In this document: positions 18,932 through 30,093 of the stretch, one piece after another
How positions within the stretch are numbered: the stretch's first letter is position 1
Layout of the letters: every line of letters starts with the position of its first letter
Source: Planctomycetota bacterium
Lineage (GTDB): Bacteria; Planctomycetota; UBA8108; UBA1146
Assembly: GCA_014240375.1 (NCBI GenBank)
Contig: JAAZXB010000003.1
Span: 62,001-126,000, forward strand
Direction of reading: 5' to 3'
Length of the DNA: 64,000 nt
Translations under genes and position numbers: made by a program
The notes under the pieces: generated by a model
Told to the model about the DNA's origin: nothing
The model's input: the letters and a program-made list of their open reading frames with translations, nothing else
Databases searched by the model: none

Positions 18932-19733
18932 GATCGGTTTGATTCCCTTCCTCAGGCACAGAAACGACCTCCTGTACCTTCTTCTATACTCACATATCGG
19001 CAGTCGCTCCACACGGCTTCAACATTCCTGACAGAAACACCTCTGAACCGCACTAATAGTGCTGGATTGTTCGTTTCAGGACATTTTCCAGGTAATTCCG
19101 GGGCATTCCCCTCCGACACCCTGTCGGCGCCACTCTCCCCGATGACCCTCACCTGTTCAACGCCGAGCCACCGCCGGCAGATCCTAAGTTGCCCGATTTC
19201 TCTGCTGGGACCTCTATTTCTTCCCGTAAGTCACATGAAATTGTCGATGAAAAACCGATCGATGGTGGATCCTCAGGACCAATATCGATCGATTCCGATC
19301 GATCCGCAAGAGCAAGTCAAGGGAACCATCCGCCCGCAGATCGCAGCGATGGGGATCTAAATTTCCTGACGATTGGGCGTCGCAAGAGAACTCCGCTCTG
19401 AAGGTCGCCAGCAGCTGCAGGGATGACCGAATATCTTCGACCGATACTCACTCCCAAATCGATCCCGCCACTCGTCCCCCCCCCCACCGCCAGATTCCCC
19501 GCTCAGCGACTCGACTCACCCATCCGGCTTCGCTAGAATGCTCGCCGTGTATCCACGGATCATCCCGAGAAGAGAACCCTCAAGCTGCAGGGTAATGCGA
19601 GTAAATTTGTCGGTGCGGTCGCCGGGAAAAGGTCGTTTGTTTGGCTGGAAGACCGACCGCATCGATCCTCCTGGGTCCGGATCTAGGAACTATTGGGATG
19701 ACGCTTAGAATAACAATTTGGATGGGAGAATAG
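18932..19733. other. Divergent intergenic region between mcsA and katG
   Basis: 802 bases without a gene I can support. It should contain the promoters of mcsA (leftward) and katG (rightward). A 41-codon frame from ATG 19235 to TAA 19360 (starting MKLSMKNRS) has no good ribosome site. A C-homopolymer of about ten bases lies near 19476-19485. No CtsR, CIRCE, Fur or OxyR site could be assigned with confidence. Confidence 0.5.
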
Positions 19734-21947
19734 ATGGAAGACGTGAGCAAGTGCCCAGTACTGGGAGGAGCCGACCAGCATTCGGCGGTGGGGTCCACAT
19801 CAAACCAGCACTGGTGGCCAAATCAGTTGAACCTGAAGGTTCTCAATCAGAACTCTCCTCAGAACGATCCGATGGGCGCAGATTTCAACTACGCCAAGGA
19901 GTTCGAGACGGTCGACCTGGAAGCTCTGAAGAAGGACATCGTTGAGGTGATGACGACTTCTCAGGAGTGGTGGCCTGCAGACTACGGTCACTACGGCCCA
20001 CTCTTCATCCGGATGGCTTGGCATAGTGCCGGCACCTACCGCATCGGAGATGGTCGCGGTGGAGCAGGTGCGGGAACACTGCGCTTTGCCCCCCTCAACA
20101 GCTGGCCCGACAATGCAAACCTCGACAAGGCCCGCGCGTTGCTGTGGCCAATCAAACAAAAATATGGCCGGAAGATCTCCTGGGCGGACCTGATGGTGTT
20201 CACCGGCAATTGCGCGCTGGAATCGATGGGATTCAAAACCTTCGGTTTTTCCGGCGGCCGCGAAGATGTATGGGAACCGGAAGAGGATATCTACTGGGGT
20301 TCCGAGACCGAGTGGCTGGCAGATCAAAGATACAGCGGCGATCGAGAGCTGGAAGGTCACCTCGGAGCGGTCCAGATGGGACTGATCTACGTCAACCCTG
20401 AAGGCCCCAACGGCAACCCCAATCCGATCGCTGCGGCCAAGGATATCCGCGAGACCTTTGGTCGAATGGCGATGAATGATGAAGAAACTGTGGCACTCAT
20501 CGCAGGGGGACACACCTTCGGCAAGGCCCACGGTGCTGCGGATCCAGATCAGCATGTCGGACCGGAACCGGAGGGAGCCGCTCTCGAAGAACAAGGCTTC
20601 GGCTGGAAGAACAGCCATGGCAGTGGTCACGGCAAGGACACCATCACCAGCGGACTCGAAGGTGCCTGGACCACCCATCCGGTGCAGTGGGACAACAACT
20701 TCTTCGAGAACTTGTTTGGTTACGAATGGAAACAGGTGAAGAGTCCAGCGGGAGCGACCCAGTGGAATCCCACCAGTGCCGATGCCAATGGCACCGTGCC
20801 CGATGCCCACGACCCCTCGGTGCGCCATGCACCGGTGATGTTCACCACCGATCTCGCGCTCCGAGAAGACCCCACCTATGCTCCCATCTCGAAACGCTTC
20901 CATGAGGACGCAGATGCCTTTGCGGATGCATTCGCCAGGGCCTGGTACAAGTTGACTCATCGGGACATGGGCCCGGTGACACGCTGCCTCGGCGCACTGG
21001 TTCCGACAGAACCTCAGATCTGGCAGGACCCGGTGCCACAAGCGAACCCGGATACGATGATCGGCGAGGAACAGATCACCGCTCTCAAGGAGCAGGTACT
21101 CTCCTCGGGAGTGTCGGTTCCCCAACTGGTCTCCACGGCATGGGCCTCCGCCACCACCTTCCGTGGTACCGACAAGCGTGGAGGTGCCAATGGGGCTCGG
21201 ATTCGCCTGGCTCCACAGAAGTACTGGGAGGTGAACCAGCCGGCACAACTGGCGGAGGTGCTACAGACCCTCGAAGGAATCCAGACGAAGTTCAATACAT
21301 CCGCCGGTGGAGGCCAGATGGTTTCGCTGGCAGATTTGATCGTGCTCGCCGGATGTGCCGCCATCGAAAAAGCAGCGCAACAGGGCGGCCATGCAGTACA
21401 AGTCCCCTTCACTCCTGGCCGCACCGATGCCACGCAAGAGCAGACCGATGTCGACTCCTTCGCGGTTCTCGAACCGACTGCCGATGGCTTCCGTAATTAC
21501 TTCAGTGCTGGAAACCATCGAACCTCCGAGGAGTTACTGATCGATCGCGCGCAGATGCTGACACTGACTGCGCCCGAGATGACGGTACTGGTAGGCGGCC
21601 TACGTGTCCTCGATGCCAATGCCGGACAGACCGATTTCGGAGTCTTTACCCGGAGACCGGGGCAGTTGACTACTGATTTCTTCGTCCACTTGCTCGACAT
21701 CAGCACCCGGTGGCAAAAATCAGAGCAGTGCGACCACCTCTATGAGGGCCTCGATCGCAGCAGCGGTGAGATGCGCTGGAGAGCATCGGCAGTCGACCTC
21801 ATCTTCGGCTCCAACTCCCAGCTCCAGGCGATCTCCGAGGTGTATGCCTGCGCAGATTCTCAGCAGACCTTTGTCGACGACTTCGTCCACGCATGGGTCA
21901 AGGTGATGAACCTGGACCGTTTCGACCTCTGTGGATCGGACGGGTAA
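19734..21947 (+). CDS. katG: Catalase-peroxidase KatG
   Basis: Heme enzyme of 737 residues that removes hydrogen peroxide by catalase and peroxidase reactions. The distal-side signature [11 protein letters not shown] (about 100) supplies the Arg, Trp and His. The Trp-Tyr-Met crosslink needed for catalase activity is complete: Trp in MAWHS, Tyr in [10 protein letters not shown], Met in FGRMAMND. The proximal heme His is in [13 protein letters not shown] second, heme-free copy of the domain fills the C-terminal half (from about 430). No signal peptide, so cytoplasmic. ATG at 19734 with GGGAGAATAG upstream. It appears monocistronic, with a hairpin 26 bases after the stop; no oxyR or furA gene adjoins it. 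Confidence 0.96.
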   Translation: MEDVSKCPVLGGADQHSAVGSTSNQHWWPNQLNLKVLNQNSPQNDPMGADFNYAKEFETVDLEALKKDIVEVMTTSQEWWPADYGHYGPLFIRMAWHSAGTYRIGDGRGGAGAGTLRFAPLNSWPDNANLDKARALLWPIKQKYGRKISWADLMVFTGNCALESMGFKTFGFSGGREDVWEPEEDIYWGSETEWLADQRYSGDRELEGHLGAVQMGLIYVNPEGPNGNPNPIAAAKDIRETFGRMAMNDEETVALIAGGHTFGKAHGAADPDQHVGPEPEGAALEEQGFGWKNSHGSGHGKDTITSGLEGAWTTHPVQWDNNFFENLFGYEWKQVKSPAGATQWNPTSADANGTVPDAHDPSVRHAPVMFTTDLALREDPTYAPISKRFHEDADAFADAFARAWYKLTHRDMGPVTRCLGALVPTEPQIWQDPVPQANPDTMIGEEQITALKEQVLSSGVSVPQLVSTAWASATTFRGTDKRGGANGARIRLAPQKYWEVNQPAQLAEVLQTLEGIQTKFNTSAGGGQMVSLADLIVLAGCAAIEKAAQQGGHAVQVPFTPGRTDATQEQTDVDSFAVLEPTADGFRNYFSAGNHRTSEELLIDRAQMLTLTAPEMTVLVGGLRVLDANAGQTDFGVFTRRPGQLTTDFFVHLLDISTRWQKSEQCDHLYEGLDRSSGEMRWRASAVDLIFGSNSQLQAISEVYACADSQQTFVDDFVHAWVKVMNLDRFDLCGSDG

Positions 21948-22742
21948 CCGCAGGAATCCATCGGCGCTAGAATTCGAGCCCGTACCCCAGCCGGGTGCGG
22001 GCTCGAAGACTCGCTGCGGCGGTGGAGAGGCTTTGCAGTAGAAAATGCAATATTGCTGGACCGTTTCCAGCAGCCTCGCCCCCCCCCACCAGGCCCGGAT
22101 GGAGGCTTCGATGATGAGGAGCATCTTCCGAGTATCGATAATTCTCGACAAATTCGCTCCCCTGGGGCCCTCCAGCAGGGCTCCAACTTCATGGCAGAGA
22201 AGCATTTCCAACTATCAGCCCAGTTCTGGAACAGTTGACACTGCCATCCATGTATCCTAGGATCCTTGCTTCCGACCCGGAGCCCGGGAGGCGGAGTGAC
22301 CATCCGACGCTGTGCGGCTGGCAACCCCTTCCGATTCCGGACATTGCGGCGACTCCGATTCCCGGTCTCACGACCAGGAAAGGGCCAATTCGGTCTGGTC
22401 GGAGGGTCGAGCCGATGCCTGCTCTCTCGCTGGCTCGCGCCGGCCCCCCCTCCGTCTCCGAATCACTCCCTGTGAGCACCGACCGCATTGTTTTGGGTAG
22501 ACCCGGGCGGTTCCGAAGTGGTCAGGTCATCGACGACCAGCCGAACTGGTCTGTCCGTGCCGAGAAACGGTACGGAATCGCGATGAGTTTGTCCAGAAAG
22601 CAGTGCTCGAAGGAGCCTGGTTTCATGGTGCTTGTTTCATGGTGCTGGTTTACACGTGCTGGGTCGATTTGATCCTTGGCCCGCAAAAAATTAGCCATGA
22701 CAGTCGTCCAGCAGGACCGAAGTCCTGTAGAAGGAGTTGAAG
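21948..22742. other. Gene-poor region between katG and nusA
   Basis: 795 bases with no supportable gene. It starts with the katG hairpin, then a short inverted repeat near 22053-22072 (TGCTGGA/TCCAGCA), a C-homopolymer near 22079-22087, and a partial direct repeat TTTCATGGTGCT near 22622-22645. The nusA leader and promoter must lie at its right end. rimP, the usual first gene of nusA operons, is absent; a 145-codon frame at 22235-22672 has no resemblance to RimP and an atypical composition. Confidence 0.6.
21973..22007 (+). terminator. Putative katG terminator hairpin
   Basis: A 15-bp stem (one T-G wobble) with a five-base CAGCC loop begins 26 bases after the katG stop. There is no U-run after it, so termination may need Rho or the hairpin may protect the mRNA end. 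Confidence 0.6.
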
Positions 22743-24083
22743 GTGAGTGAGGAGATCCTGCGCTTCGTAGACACGATTCATCGTGATCGACAAGTCGACA
22801 AAGAGGTGATCTTCACGGGCATCGAGTTGGCTCTCGTCTCGGCGGCCCAGAAGCGATTTGACCAGGAAGATGGCATCGAAGTTCTCATCGATCGTGAATC
22901 GGGTGAAATCTCTGCCGTCCGTGATGGGGCTGGTTTCGACCCCCGTGAAGCACTGGGGCGGATCGCTGCTGGTGCCGGGAGACAGGTCCTCTTTCAGAAG
23001 ATTCGTGAAGCTGAACGTGAAGTCATCCACCGTGAATTTTCAAATCGCATCGGGGAGATGATCAACGGAACCGTGGCTAGCAAAAAAGGCGGTGGATTGG
23101 TCATTACCCTGACCAACCGAGCCGAGGGATTCATGCCCCGGAGCGAACAATCTCACCTCGAAGAGTGGAATGAAGGGGACCGGATCAAAGTGGTCCTCAA
23201 GGAAGTCAACATGCAGCAGACGCGGGTCCAGTTGCTCGTCTCGCGAGGCGCCCCCGACATCGTCAGGCGCCTGTTTGAGCAGGAGATCCCCGAGGTTGCC
23301 GATTTCGTGGTGGAGATCAAGGCGATCGCTCGCGAGGCTGGGAATCGGACCAAGATTGCAGTGGCCACCCTCGACTCGAATGTCGATTGCGTCGGCGCCT
23401 GTATCGGAATCAAGGGCTCTCGAATCAGAAATGTCACTGACGAACTCAGCGGTGAAAAAATCGACGTGGTTCGCTGGAATGACTCGGTCGAGGTTTTGAT
23501 TCCGGAAGCACTGAAGCCTGCCGAAGTCGCATCGCTTGAACTGGATTACGAGAACAAGACGGCCAACGTATACGTGACTGAAGATCAGCAATCTCTGGCC
23601 ATCGGGCGCCGGGGTCAAAATGTTCGGCTCGCATCCAAACTCTCTGGCTGGGAGCTGAATATCAGTCCCATCTCCGAAGAGGAACTCGCACAACTCCGCC
23701 TTGCCGGAACCGAATCACGTGCCGATGAGATGTTTGGGGATCGCCTGGCTCAAGTGGCCGGTGAAGAGGGTGCTGGAATGGCCAGTAATCCACTCGACCA
23801 GTTATTCGACGACAGCAGTGCCAGTGACGAAGAGATCGCCGAAGAATACGGTGAAGGTGCCGTGGTCATGGGCCTTGAGGATCTCCCCGGGGTCACCGAA
23901 GAGATCGCCGATCGCCTGGTGGAACTACAATACGACAGTACCGATGCGCTTCTGGAAGCAGGAGTGGAAGGTCTTTCCAAGGTCGAGGGACTCGATGAAG
24001 ATTCTGCTCGACTGATCATCGAGAAAATCCGCGAAATCATGGATAGCGTTGAAACTGAAGCAGAGGAGGGGGAGAACTCCTGA
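22743..24083 (+). CDS. nusA: Transcription elongation/termination factor NusA
   Basis: RNA polymerase-binding factor controlling pausing, termination and antitermination; 446 residues. It has the N-terminal polymerase-binding domain, an S1 domain (about 130-200, NGTVASKKGGGLVITL), two KH domains (GACIGIKGSRIRNVTDEL and LAIGRRGQNVRLASKL), then an acidic linker and a C-terminal helix-hairpin-helix-like repeat (LEDLPGVTEEIADRL, VEGLDEDSARLI). The GTG at 22743 is chosen because AAGGAG sits six bases upstream; the TTG at 22737 abuts the ribosome site. First gene of nusA-infB-rbfA. Confidence 0.95.
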   Translation: MSEEILRFVDTIHRDRQVDKEVIFTGIELALVSAAQKRFDQEDGIEVLIDRESGEISAVRDGAGFDPREALGRIAAGAGRQVLFQKIREAEREVIHREFSNRIGEMINGTVASKKGGGLVITLTNRAEGFMPRSEQSHLEEWNEGDRIKVVLKEVNMQQTRVQLLVSRGAPDIVRRLFEQEIPEVADFVVEIKAIAREAGNRTKIAVATLDSNVDCVGACIGIKGSRIRNVTDELSGEKIDVVRWNDSVEVLIPEALKPAEVASLELDYENKTANVYVTEDQQSLAIGRRGQNVRLASKLSGWELNISPISEEELAQLRLAGTESRADEMFGDRLAQVAGEEGAGMASNPLDQLFDDSSASDEEIAEEYGEGAVVMGLEDLPGVTEEIADRLVELQYDSTDALLEAGVEGLSKVEGLDEDSARLIIEKIREIMDSVETEAEEGENS

Positions 24084-24129
24084 TCAGGAGTCATCCCCTC
24101 TCCCCTTTGAATAACAGGAGGCACTCTCT

Positions 24130-27075
24130 TTGGGTGTGAGAATACACACACTGGCTAAGGAGCTCGGGCTCCAGAGCAAAGACCTCATGGAAATGCTCGC
24201 TGCCCGCGGCATCCAGGTGAAGAATCATATGTCTTCCGTCGATGACGGAATGGCTGCGCATTTACGGATCATCGCCGTTCCCGACGCGGATCCCGAAGAA
24301 CCCGAGGAAGTCTCTGAGCCGGAAGCGGCTCACCAGTCGGACACCGCGGGTGAAGTCGTGAAGACTCCGGTCGAAGAAGCCGTGGTCGAACCGGCGGTAG
24401 ATTCCCCCTCCGATCCGGTCGAAGCCGCAGTTCCCGAAGTCGTGGAAACCCCGGTCGTGGAAACCCCGGTCGTGGAAACCCCGGTCGTGGAAATCCCGGT
24501 CGTGGAAGTCCCGGTCGTGGATGCCCCGGTCGAGGAAACTCCAGTCGTGGATGCCCCGGTCGAAGAAGCAGCCAGCGCCTCTGAAACCGAAGTTGCCGCC
24601 GAAGATCCGGAACGGGTCGAGGCTGCGACCGAAAAAACAAAAACAGAAGAACTGGTCGAAGCCTCGGAGCCGGAGGATGACTCCGTTGCAGAGGTGGCGT
24701 CTGCAGAAGCAGTCGTAGACGAACCTTCTCCCGCCTCCGCTCCCAAGCGACTCAGTGAAGAGGATCTCGCAAGGATCTCGCCGAAGCGGCAGAAAGCTGC
24801 CAAGATCGTCATGGCTCCCGGCTTTGGTGGAACGCCCAGGACTCCGGCCACTCCTGTGGTCCCCGTCGCTCAGCCGCTCCCATCCGGAGCATCCTCCCCG
24901 ATTCGAAAGCCTCGAGGACGCCCACTGATCATCCGATCGAAGGCCCCGACTCGTCCCCCCCCTCCGAATCGTGCTCCACGCAGAGCTCCCGGGGGTCCAG
25001 GCGGTGGTCCAGGCGGTCGTCCTGGTGGTGGTGCTGGTGGTCGTCCTGGTGGCGGCCGTCCTCCCGGACGCGGCCCCGGTGGAGCGAGCAGCGGCCCTCC
25101 ACAAGGAGGCAAGAAAGTGATGGTGTTCCCCGGTGCCGATACCACCGGTGGACCGCCCAGAAGATCCGGACCTCCCGGTAGAGGAGGCCCAGCCGGTAAG
25201 GGAAGAGGACGCCAGGGAGGTCGACCACGACGCCAGGAGTCTGACTTCACCCGAAGACGTCTCCAGCAGGAGATCCTCCCGGAAGACTTGCCAGATCAGA
25301 TCACCCTCGAAGAACCCGCCAGCATCAAGGACCTCTCGCTGGCGCTGGGGATCAAGCAAACCGCACTTCTCAAGAAATTGATGAATCACGGCATGCTGGC
25401 GAATGTCAACTCTCCCCTCACTGAGGAGATCACAGATGTTCTGTCGGTAGAGATCAGTTGCGAGATTCTTCTGGTCGAGCCGAAGGCGATGCATTCATCT
25501 CTCGATGAACTGGATCAGGTCGAGGACGCGGAAGAAGATCTGATCCTTCGAGCTCCAGTGGTGACCCTGATGGGTCACGTCGACCATGGAAAAACCACTC
25601 TACTCGACAAGATCCGAGAGAGTTCCATCACCAAATCCGAATCGGGTGGAATCACCCAGCACATGAGTGCCTACCGCGTCGACAAGGGTAATGCCCACGT
25701 CGTCTTCGTCGACACTCCCGGTCATAAAGCATTCACCAGTATGCGATCTCGTGGTGCCAACGTCACCGACGTGGTCGTTCTGGTCGTAGCTGCCGATGAT
25801 GGCCCGATGCCGCAAACCGAAGAGGCGATTCAACATGCCAAGGCCGCTGGCGTCCCCATCGTCGTGGCGATCAACAAGATCGATCGCGAGGGAGCCAGCG
25901 CCGACAAGGTAAAGGCTCAACTGGCGGAGTTGGGGGTATCCCCTGTCGAATGGGGAGGCACGACCGAGATGATCCCGGTTTCCGCTCTGACCGGAGAAGG
26001 GGTAGATCTCTTGCTCGAGCAACTGTCGCTCGAATCCGAAATCCTCGAACTGAAGGCAAACCCTTCCAAGAACGCCATCGGTACAGTTCTCGATTCCCGT
26101 GCGTCTACCGGACAGGGCAACGTCATCACTGCCTTGATCCAGGATGGAACCTTGCGACCCGGAGACTCGGTAGTCTGCGGACCGGCCCACGGCAAGATCC
26201 GGACCCTGCGGAGCACTTCCGGAGTAAACCTGAAGAGTGCCCCACCCGCCACGCCGGTGGAGATCACCGGACTCAATGACCTACCCGAGGCTGGAGATCG
26301 ACTGTACGCCCTCGAAGATGCGGCAAAGGCGAAACAAATCGCGGAGGAGCGCCAGGAAGCCAAGTCGAAGACCGACCGAGCGGAACGACAAAAGGTCACC
26401 CTCGAGGGGCTCTTCGACAAGATCGACGAGGCCAAGACTCGTGAGATCAAGGTCGTGCTCAAGACCGATGTGAAGGGCACACTCGAGGTTCTCAAGGGTG
26501 AACTGGCAGCGATGCGGACCAGTGAAGTGGCGATCAGGGTGATCCGCTCCGGTGTCGGTGAGATTTCTGAATCCGATATCCTTCTGGCGGACGCTTCGAA
26601 AGCGATCGTGATCGGATTCCACGTTTCCGCCGCCGACCGGGCACGATCCGAGGCCGATACCAAGGGCGTCGAGATCCGTACCTACTCGGTGATTTACGAG
26701 ATCCTCGATGACATGCGTAAGGCGCTGGAAGGGATGCTCGCCCCCGACATTTCAGAAGAGGTGCAAGGGAAAGTCGAAATCCAGGCCATCTTCAAGTCCA
26801 CCAAACTGGGCAACATTGCCGGTTGTATCGGCCGTCAGGGGATCGTCACTCGTGATGACAAGATCCGCTTGCTCCGTGACGGAGAGATTCTCCACGAGGG
26901 TCGGCTCGCCTCCCTTCGCAGGGATAAGGATGATGCCAAGGAAATCCGCGAAGGTTTCGAGTGCGGAATCGTGATCCAGGGATTCAAAGACATCCAGGTG
27001 GGTGACTTCATCGAGAGCATCAAGGTCATCAAGACCACTCGAACACTAGAAGAATCAGAAGCACGTTCGGAGTAA
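24130..27075 (+). CDS. infB: Translation initiation factor IF-2
   Basis: GTPase that places initiator tRNA on the 30S subunit; long at 981 residues. Order: N-terminal IF2N domain ([20 protein letters not shown]), an acidic Val/Pro/Glu repeat region (about 100-150), a Gly/Arg/Pro-rich basic stretch (about 270-375), a second IF2N domain, the G domain with GHVDHGKTT (about 481) and NKID, then domains II-IV. TTG start at 24130: AGGAGG lies eight bases upstream, and the GTG two codons later would be 14 bases away. The two low-complexity linkers account for the extra length. Followed two bases later by rbfA. Confidence 0.96.
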   Translation: MGVRIHTLAKELGLQSKDLMEMLAARGIQVKNHMSSVDDGMAAHLRIIAVPDADPEEPEEVSEPEAAHQSDTAGEVVKTPVEEAVVEPAVDSPSDPVEAAVPEVVETPVVETPVVETPVVEIPVVEVPVVDAPVEETPVVDAPVEEAASASETEVAAEDPERVEAATEKTKTEELVEASEPEDDSVAEVASAEAVVDEPSPASAPKRLSEEDLARISPKRQKAAKIVMAPGFGGTPRTPATPVVPVAQPLPSGASSPIRKPRGRPLIIRSKAPTRPPPPNRAPRRAPGGPGGGPGGRPGGGAGGRPGGGRPPGRGPGGASSGPPQGGKKVMVFPGADTTGGPPRRSGPPGRGGPAGKGRGRQGGRPRRQESDFTRRRLQQEILPEDLPDQITLEEPASIKDLSLALGIKQTALLKKLMNHGMLANVNSPLTEEITDVLSVEISCEILLVEPKAMHSSLDELDQVEDAEEDLILRAPVVTLMGHVDHGKTTLLDKIRESSITKSESGGITQHMSAYRVDKGNAHVVFVDTPGHKAFTSMRSRGANVTDVVVLVVAADDGPMPQTEEAIQHAKAAGVPIVVAINKIDREGASADKVKAQLAELGVSPVEWGGTTEMIPVSALTGEGVDLLLEQLSLESEILELKANPSKNAIGTVLDSRASTGQGNVITALIQDGTLRPGDSVVCGPAHGKIRTLRSTSGVNLKSAPPATPVEITGLNDLPEAGDRLYALEDAAKAKQIAEERQEAKSKTDRAERQKVTLEGLFDKIDEAKTREIKVVLKTDVKGTLEVLKGELAAMRTSEVAIRVIRSGVGEISESDILLADASKAIVIGFHVSAADRARSEADTKGVEIRTYSVIYEILDDMRKALEGMLAPDISEEVQGKVEIQAIFKSTKLGNIAGCIGRQGIVTRDDKIRLLRDGEILHEGRLASLRRDKDDAKEIREGFECGIVIQGFKDIQVGDFIESIKVIKTTRTLEESEARSE
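24439..24568 (+). repeat. 15-bp tandem repeats in infB
   Basis: About eight to nine imperfect copies of a 15-base unit (CCGGTCGTGGAAACC type) encoding the pentapeptide series [15 protein letters not shown] in the disordered linker of IF-2. The unit is codon-phased, so copy number can change without a frameshift. Confidence 0.9.
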
Positions 27076-27077
27076 CG

Positions 27078-27491
27078 ATGAAGTCAATCCGTCGTGCTCG
27101 TATCGCCAGTCAATTGAGAGAGGAAATCTCTCGTATCATTCAGTTTGACCTGAAGGATCCCAGAATAGGGTTCCTGTCGGTTCTTTCGGTGGAGCCGACC
27201 GTCGACCTGAAGGAGTGCAAGGTATACGTATCCATCATGGGAAAAGAGAGTGAGCAGCGAACCTCGATGCGAGGTCTCGAAGCCGCTCGAGGCAAGATTC
27301 AATCACTTCTCATCACCCAGATCCGCCTGCGCGAAACTCCGATCCTTCGGTTCATCCTCGATGAGAGTCACCAGAAAAGCCAAGCAATCGAAGATGTGAT
27401 CAAAGCGGCTCGAGATGAAGATGAGAAAGCAGCCCTCGAGCGTGAGGAGCGTTCCAGCCCCGACCAGGATGTGGATGAGGAGCAGGGCTAG
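27078..27491 (+). CDS. rbfA: Ribosome-binding factor A
   Basis: 30S maturation factor of 137 residues with the KH-like RbfA fold. Visible motifs are RIASQLREEISRIIQFDLKDPR, then LSVEPTVDLKECKVYVS and RETPILRFILDES, with a charged Glu/Asp-rich tail after residue 110. Last gene of nusA-infB-rbfA. Its stop overlaps the convergent GGDEF gene by four bases. Confidence 0.94.
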   Translation: MKSIRRARIASQLREEISRIIQFDLKDPRIGFLSVLSVEPTVDLKECKVYVSIMGKESEQRTSMRGLEAARGKIQSLLITQIRLRETPILRFILDESHQKSQAIEDVIKAARDEDEKAALEREERSSPDQDVDEEQG

Positions 27492-28903
27492 TTCTCGGTT
27501 CTTGTGTCCTGCTCGACCACCACCAGCCGATCTCGACCCTCTCTCTTGGCCCGATACAGCGCGCTATCGGCCTCAGCGAGAAGATCCTCACCGGACAGTC
27601 CATCTCGCAGGACAGTAACTCCCACCGAAAGAGATAGATCCGAGACTTCTCGCGCCCGTCCACCGAGGAATTGGATCTGTCGAAACTGCTCCAGTAATTC
27701 CCACCCCTTGCACTCGATGTCGGCGAGACCGGTTCCAGGCATCAAGATCACGAATTCGTCACCACCGTATCGGCAAACATGGTCACTTTCTCGGAAGAAG
27801 CCCTTCAGCATTGCAGATATCTCCTGCAATAGATCATCCCCCACCAGATGACCCAGTTGATCATTGATGCCCTTGAACCCGTCCAGGTCTGCGAACAACA
27901 GACCTAGATCCTCGTCATCCCTTCGAGCCCTGAGCACTTCTTTTTCCAGTTGTGAGACCAGGGCAAGGCGATTGGAAATGCCCGTCAATGGATCGAGAAG
28001 TGCCTGTTTTTCAAGCTGGTCATGAAGTCTCAGATTTTGCAGGGTGAGCGCGAGGATTTCTCCGATCGTCTGCAGTACATCTTCATGCCAGTCCTTGAGA
28101 AGTGGTGCCTCCTCCAGAAGTTTCACTTCTCTGGGATCGATGGTGAGTTCGAGCAATCCGCAAGGTGGTTCATTCCCGACCACCAGCGGAAGTCTTCGGT
28201 ATCCAGGATCCGAATCATCCGAAAGGTGATCAAGACTGCTCAATGAAGGATGACTGCACCAGCTGATCTCTTCTGCTGCTCCTTGATAACTCCACAATCT
28301 CACATCTCTATAGCCCAGACCATCCGAGCAGAGCAGCGTGCCTGCTCTGCAGAAGAAATCAACCTCGTCCCGAACCCCGATCAACAGGGTCGAGAGCCGG
28401 GGGGCAGTTCTAATTTTTTCGGTTAACTGAAAAATACGTAGGGAAGTTCGAACGGCATCGCATGCGCGACGACGTTGCTCTTCCATTTCCCGTTCCAGGC
28501 CAACGCCGCTCTCATCGATGACGCGCAATCGATAGACCCAGCGCGCTTCTCCACGAGGGCTGACGCGTCGCCCTCCCACCACTGCCACCGGTCGCCAACC
28601 ATCACGGTGACGGATGCGTAACAAGATCGCAGCGGGTTCTGACTCTCCATCGCCTCCCAGTGAGAGAAGTCGATGCTGATCCTGTTCATGAAACCAGCCA
28701 CTCAGTTCAACATCGCGCAGATCCTCAGCTTCCTGACAGTCGATCAGGTCGAGGAATGCCCGATTGATGGCGATGACCTTCCGACGAGGCCCACGAGCCA
28801 CGATCAAGGGATCCGGAAAGAGATCGAGGAGCAAGCGAGACTCCCCTGGATCAGGGGGCAGAGGCCACTCACCGGGCCTTTTCGAGAGTAATGAACGCGA
28901 CAT
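27488..28903 (-). CDS. Diguanylate cyclase with PAS-like and GAF-like sensor regions
   Basis: Soluble signalling protein of 471 residues that should make cyclic di-GMP. An N-terminal PAS-like region (LFPDPLIVARGPRRKVIAINRAFLDLI) is followed by a GAF-like region (about 170-310) and a C-terminal GGDEF domain with DPLTGISNRLAL, the metal-binding DLDGFKGIND and an intact active site YGGDEFV. No RxxD inhibitory site stands directly before the active site, so product inhibition is not evident. The ATG at 28903 with GGAGGT eight bases upstream is preferred over 29053, which would run into the start of the divergent xdhC gene. No membrane segment is seen. No EAL or HD-GYP partner is in the window. 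Confidence 0.87.
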   Translation of the reverse strand: MSRSLLSKRPGEWPLPPDPGESRLLLDLFPDPLIVARGPRRKVIAINRAFLDLIDCQEAEDLRDVELSGWFHEQDQHRLLSLGGDGESEPAAILLRIRHRDGWRPVAVVGGRRVSPRGEARWVYRLRVIDESGVGLEREMEEQRRRACDAVRTSLRIFQLTEKIRTAPRLSTLLIGVRDEVDFFCRAGTLLCSDGLGYRDVRLWSYQGAAEEISWCSHPSLSSLDHLSDDSDPGYRRLPLVVGNEPPCGLLELTIDPREVKLLEEAPLLKDWHEDVLQTIGEILALTLQNLRLHDQLEKQALLDPLTGISNRLALVSQLEKEVLRARRDDEDLGLLFADLDGFKGINDQLGHLVGDDLLQEISAMLKGFFRESDHVCRYGGDEFVILMPGTGLADIECKGWELLEQFRQIQFLGGRAREVSDLSLSVGVTVLRDGLSGEDLLAEADSALYRAKREGRDRLVVVEQDTRTEN

Positions 28904-29054
28904 CCAGTCCCACCTCCAGGTACCTTGCAGGCACCTAGATGACCCGCAGAAAAGGATATCACGGAGTCGACGATTTAGCCCACCCGGTGGCTTGTCCAGC
29001 CCTTCTCTGATACCGTCCCACACGGCTCTGAACGACGAATTGGAGGAAAACACC

Positions 29055-29894
29055 TTGCTCGAAGTACTGCAGGAAGCGGTTCATATCCTCCAAGATGGTG
29101 GACGTGCAGCGCTGGCGACCATCGTCTCCACCACCGGATCCACCCCGGGGAAAAACGGGGCGAAGATGCTGGTGCGCGAAGACGGGACCACCGTCGGTAC
29201 CGTCGGTGGCGGCTGTACCGAGGCCGATATCTGGAAGCTGGCAATGGAAGTGATCTCCACCGGAATTCCGCAGAGGGATTCCTTTCGCCTCACCGCTGCC
29301 ACGGTCGCGGAGACCGGGCTGCTCTGCGGAGGAGAATTTGAAGTGTATGTCGAACCGATCGGAACTCCAGCGGTGCTCATCCTGGGAGCCGGCCACATCG
29401 CCTCGGCGCTGTGCGACGTACTCTCGAACCTGCAATGGAGAGTAACGATCATCGATGATCGGGCCGATTTTGCCGATTCTGCAAGATTCCCCGCGGCCAA
29501 GGAAGTCCTATGCCGTCCCTTCGAAGAATGCCTCGATGGACTCTTGGTGACCGGAAATAGTTGCATCGTGATCGCTACCCGGGGCCATATGCATGATGAA
29601 TTATCGCTCGATCGCGCATTACAAACCAATGCCGGATACATCGGGTTGATCGGAAGTCGGGGCAAGATCGGGGCCATCCTCAAGAATCTCCGAAAAGCCG
29701 GTGCCGATGCCTCCATCGCAGAGCGGGTTCGAGCACCGATCGGTCTTCCCATCGGATCACGCACTCCCGAGGAGATCGCCATCTCGATCGCTGCGGAGTT
29801 GATCTCTTTCCACCGTATTCCCGACGGCAATACTCCGAGAACTCCAGACCGCCCCCCCCAGGCAGATCCTCTGGTGACCAAAAGTACGGATTGA
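29055..29894 (+). CDS. XdhC/CoxI family molybdenum cofactor chaperone-like protein, orphan
   Basis: Protein of 279 residues. It has the N-terminal XdhC_CoxI part (ATIVSTTGSTPGKNGAKMLVREDG, GTVGGGCTEADIW) and a C-terminal Rossmann domain (VLILGAGHIASALCDVL; later GYIGLIGSRGKIGAIL and IGLPIGSRTPEEIAISIAAEL). XdhC proteins load molybdenum cofactor into xanthine dehydrogenase-type enzymes and protect it. No such dehydrogenase is in the window, so the client is unknown. The TTG start at 29055 has GGAGG eight bases upstream; the long open frame before it has no conserved content. Divergent from the GGDEF gene. Confidence 0.85.
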   Translation: MLEVLQEAVHILQDGGRAALATIVSTTGSTPGKNGAKMLVREDGTTVGTVGGGCTEADIWKLAMEVISTGIPQRDSFRLTAATVAETGLLCGGEFEVYVEPIGTPAVLILGAGHIASALCDVLSNLQWRVTIIDDRADFADSARFPAAKEVLCRPFEECLDGLLVTGNSCIVIATRGHMHDELSLDRALQTNAGYIGLIGSRGKIGAILKNLRKAGADASIAERVRAPIGLPIGSRTPEEIAISIAAELISFHRIPDGNTPRTPDRPPQADPLVTKSTD

Positions 29895-30093
29895 AGAGTG
29901 ACGATCGTTGCCCCCCTGTCCCCTCCCCGATAGAATCCCCAATCGGTGAGATCGCTTCCCCGGTCTCCCCAAACGAGAGTTGACCCTGGCGACGGGGACC
30001 GGACGGTTCCACTCACTGGAGGATCCAGATCTCCGAGGGACCCTGACCCGAACCTGAAACCCGAACCTGAAACTCGTCCTGGAAGGACACCCG

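Noticed and set aside
19235-19360. 41-codon small gene between mcsA and katG
   Set aside because: Only a weak ribosome site and no recognisable sequence; kept as a remark in the intergenic entry.
19800-21248. 482-codon minus-strand frame
   Set aside because: Antisense to katG, where every catalytic motif is intact; no conserved content.
22235-22672. 145-codon frame upstream of nusA as a candidate rimP
   Set aside because: No RimP motif, high Pro/Arg content, no ribosome site, and not contiguous with nusA.
24262-25494. 410-codon minus-strand frame with His-Asp-Arg-Gly repeats
   Set aside because: Antisense to the repeat linkers of infB.
28764-29054. N-terminal extension of xdhC
   Set aside because: No conserved residues, Arg/Ser/Pro-rich, and overlaps the divergent GGDEF start; a TTG at 29055 has a good ribosome site.
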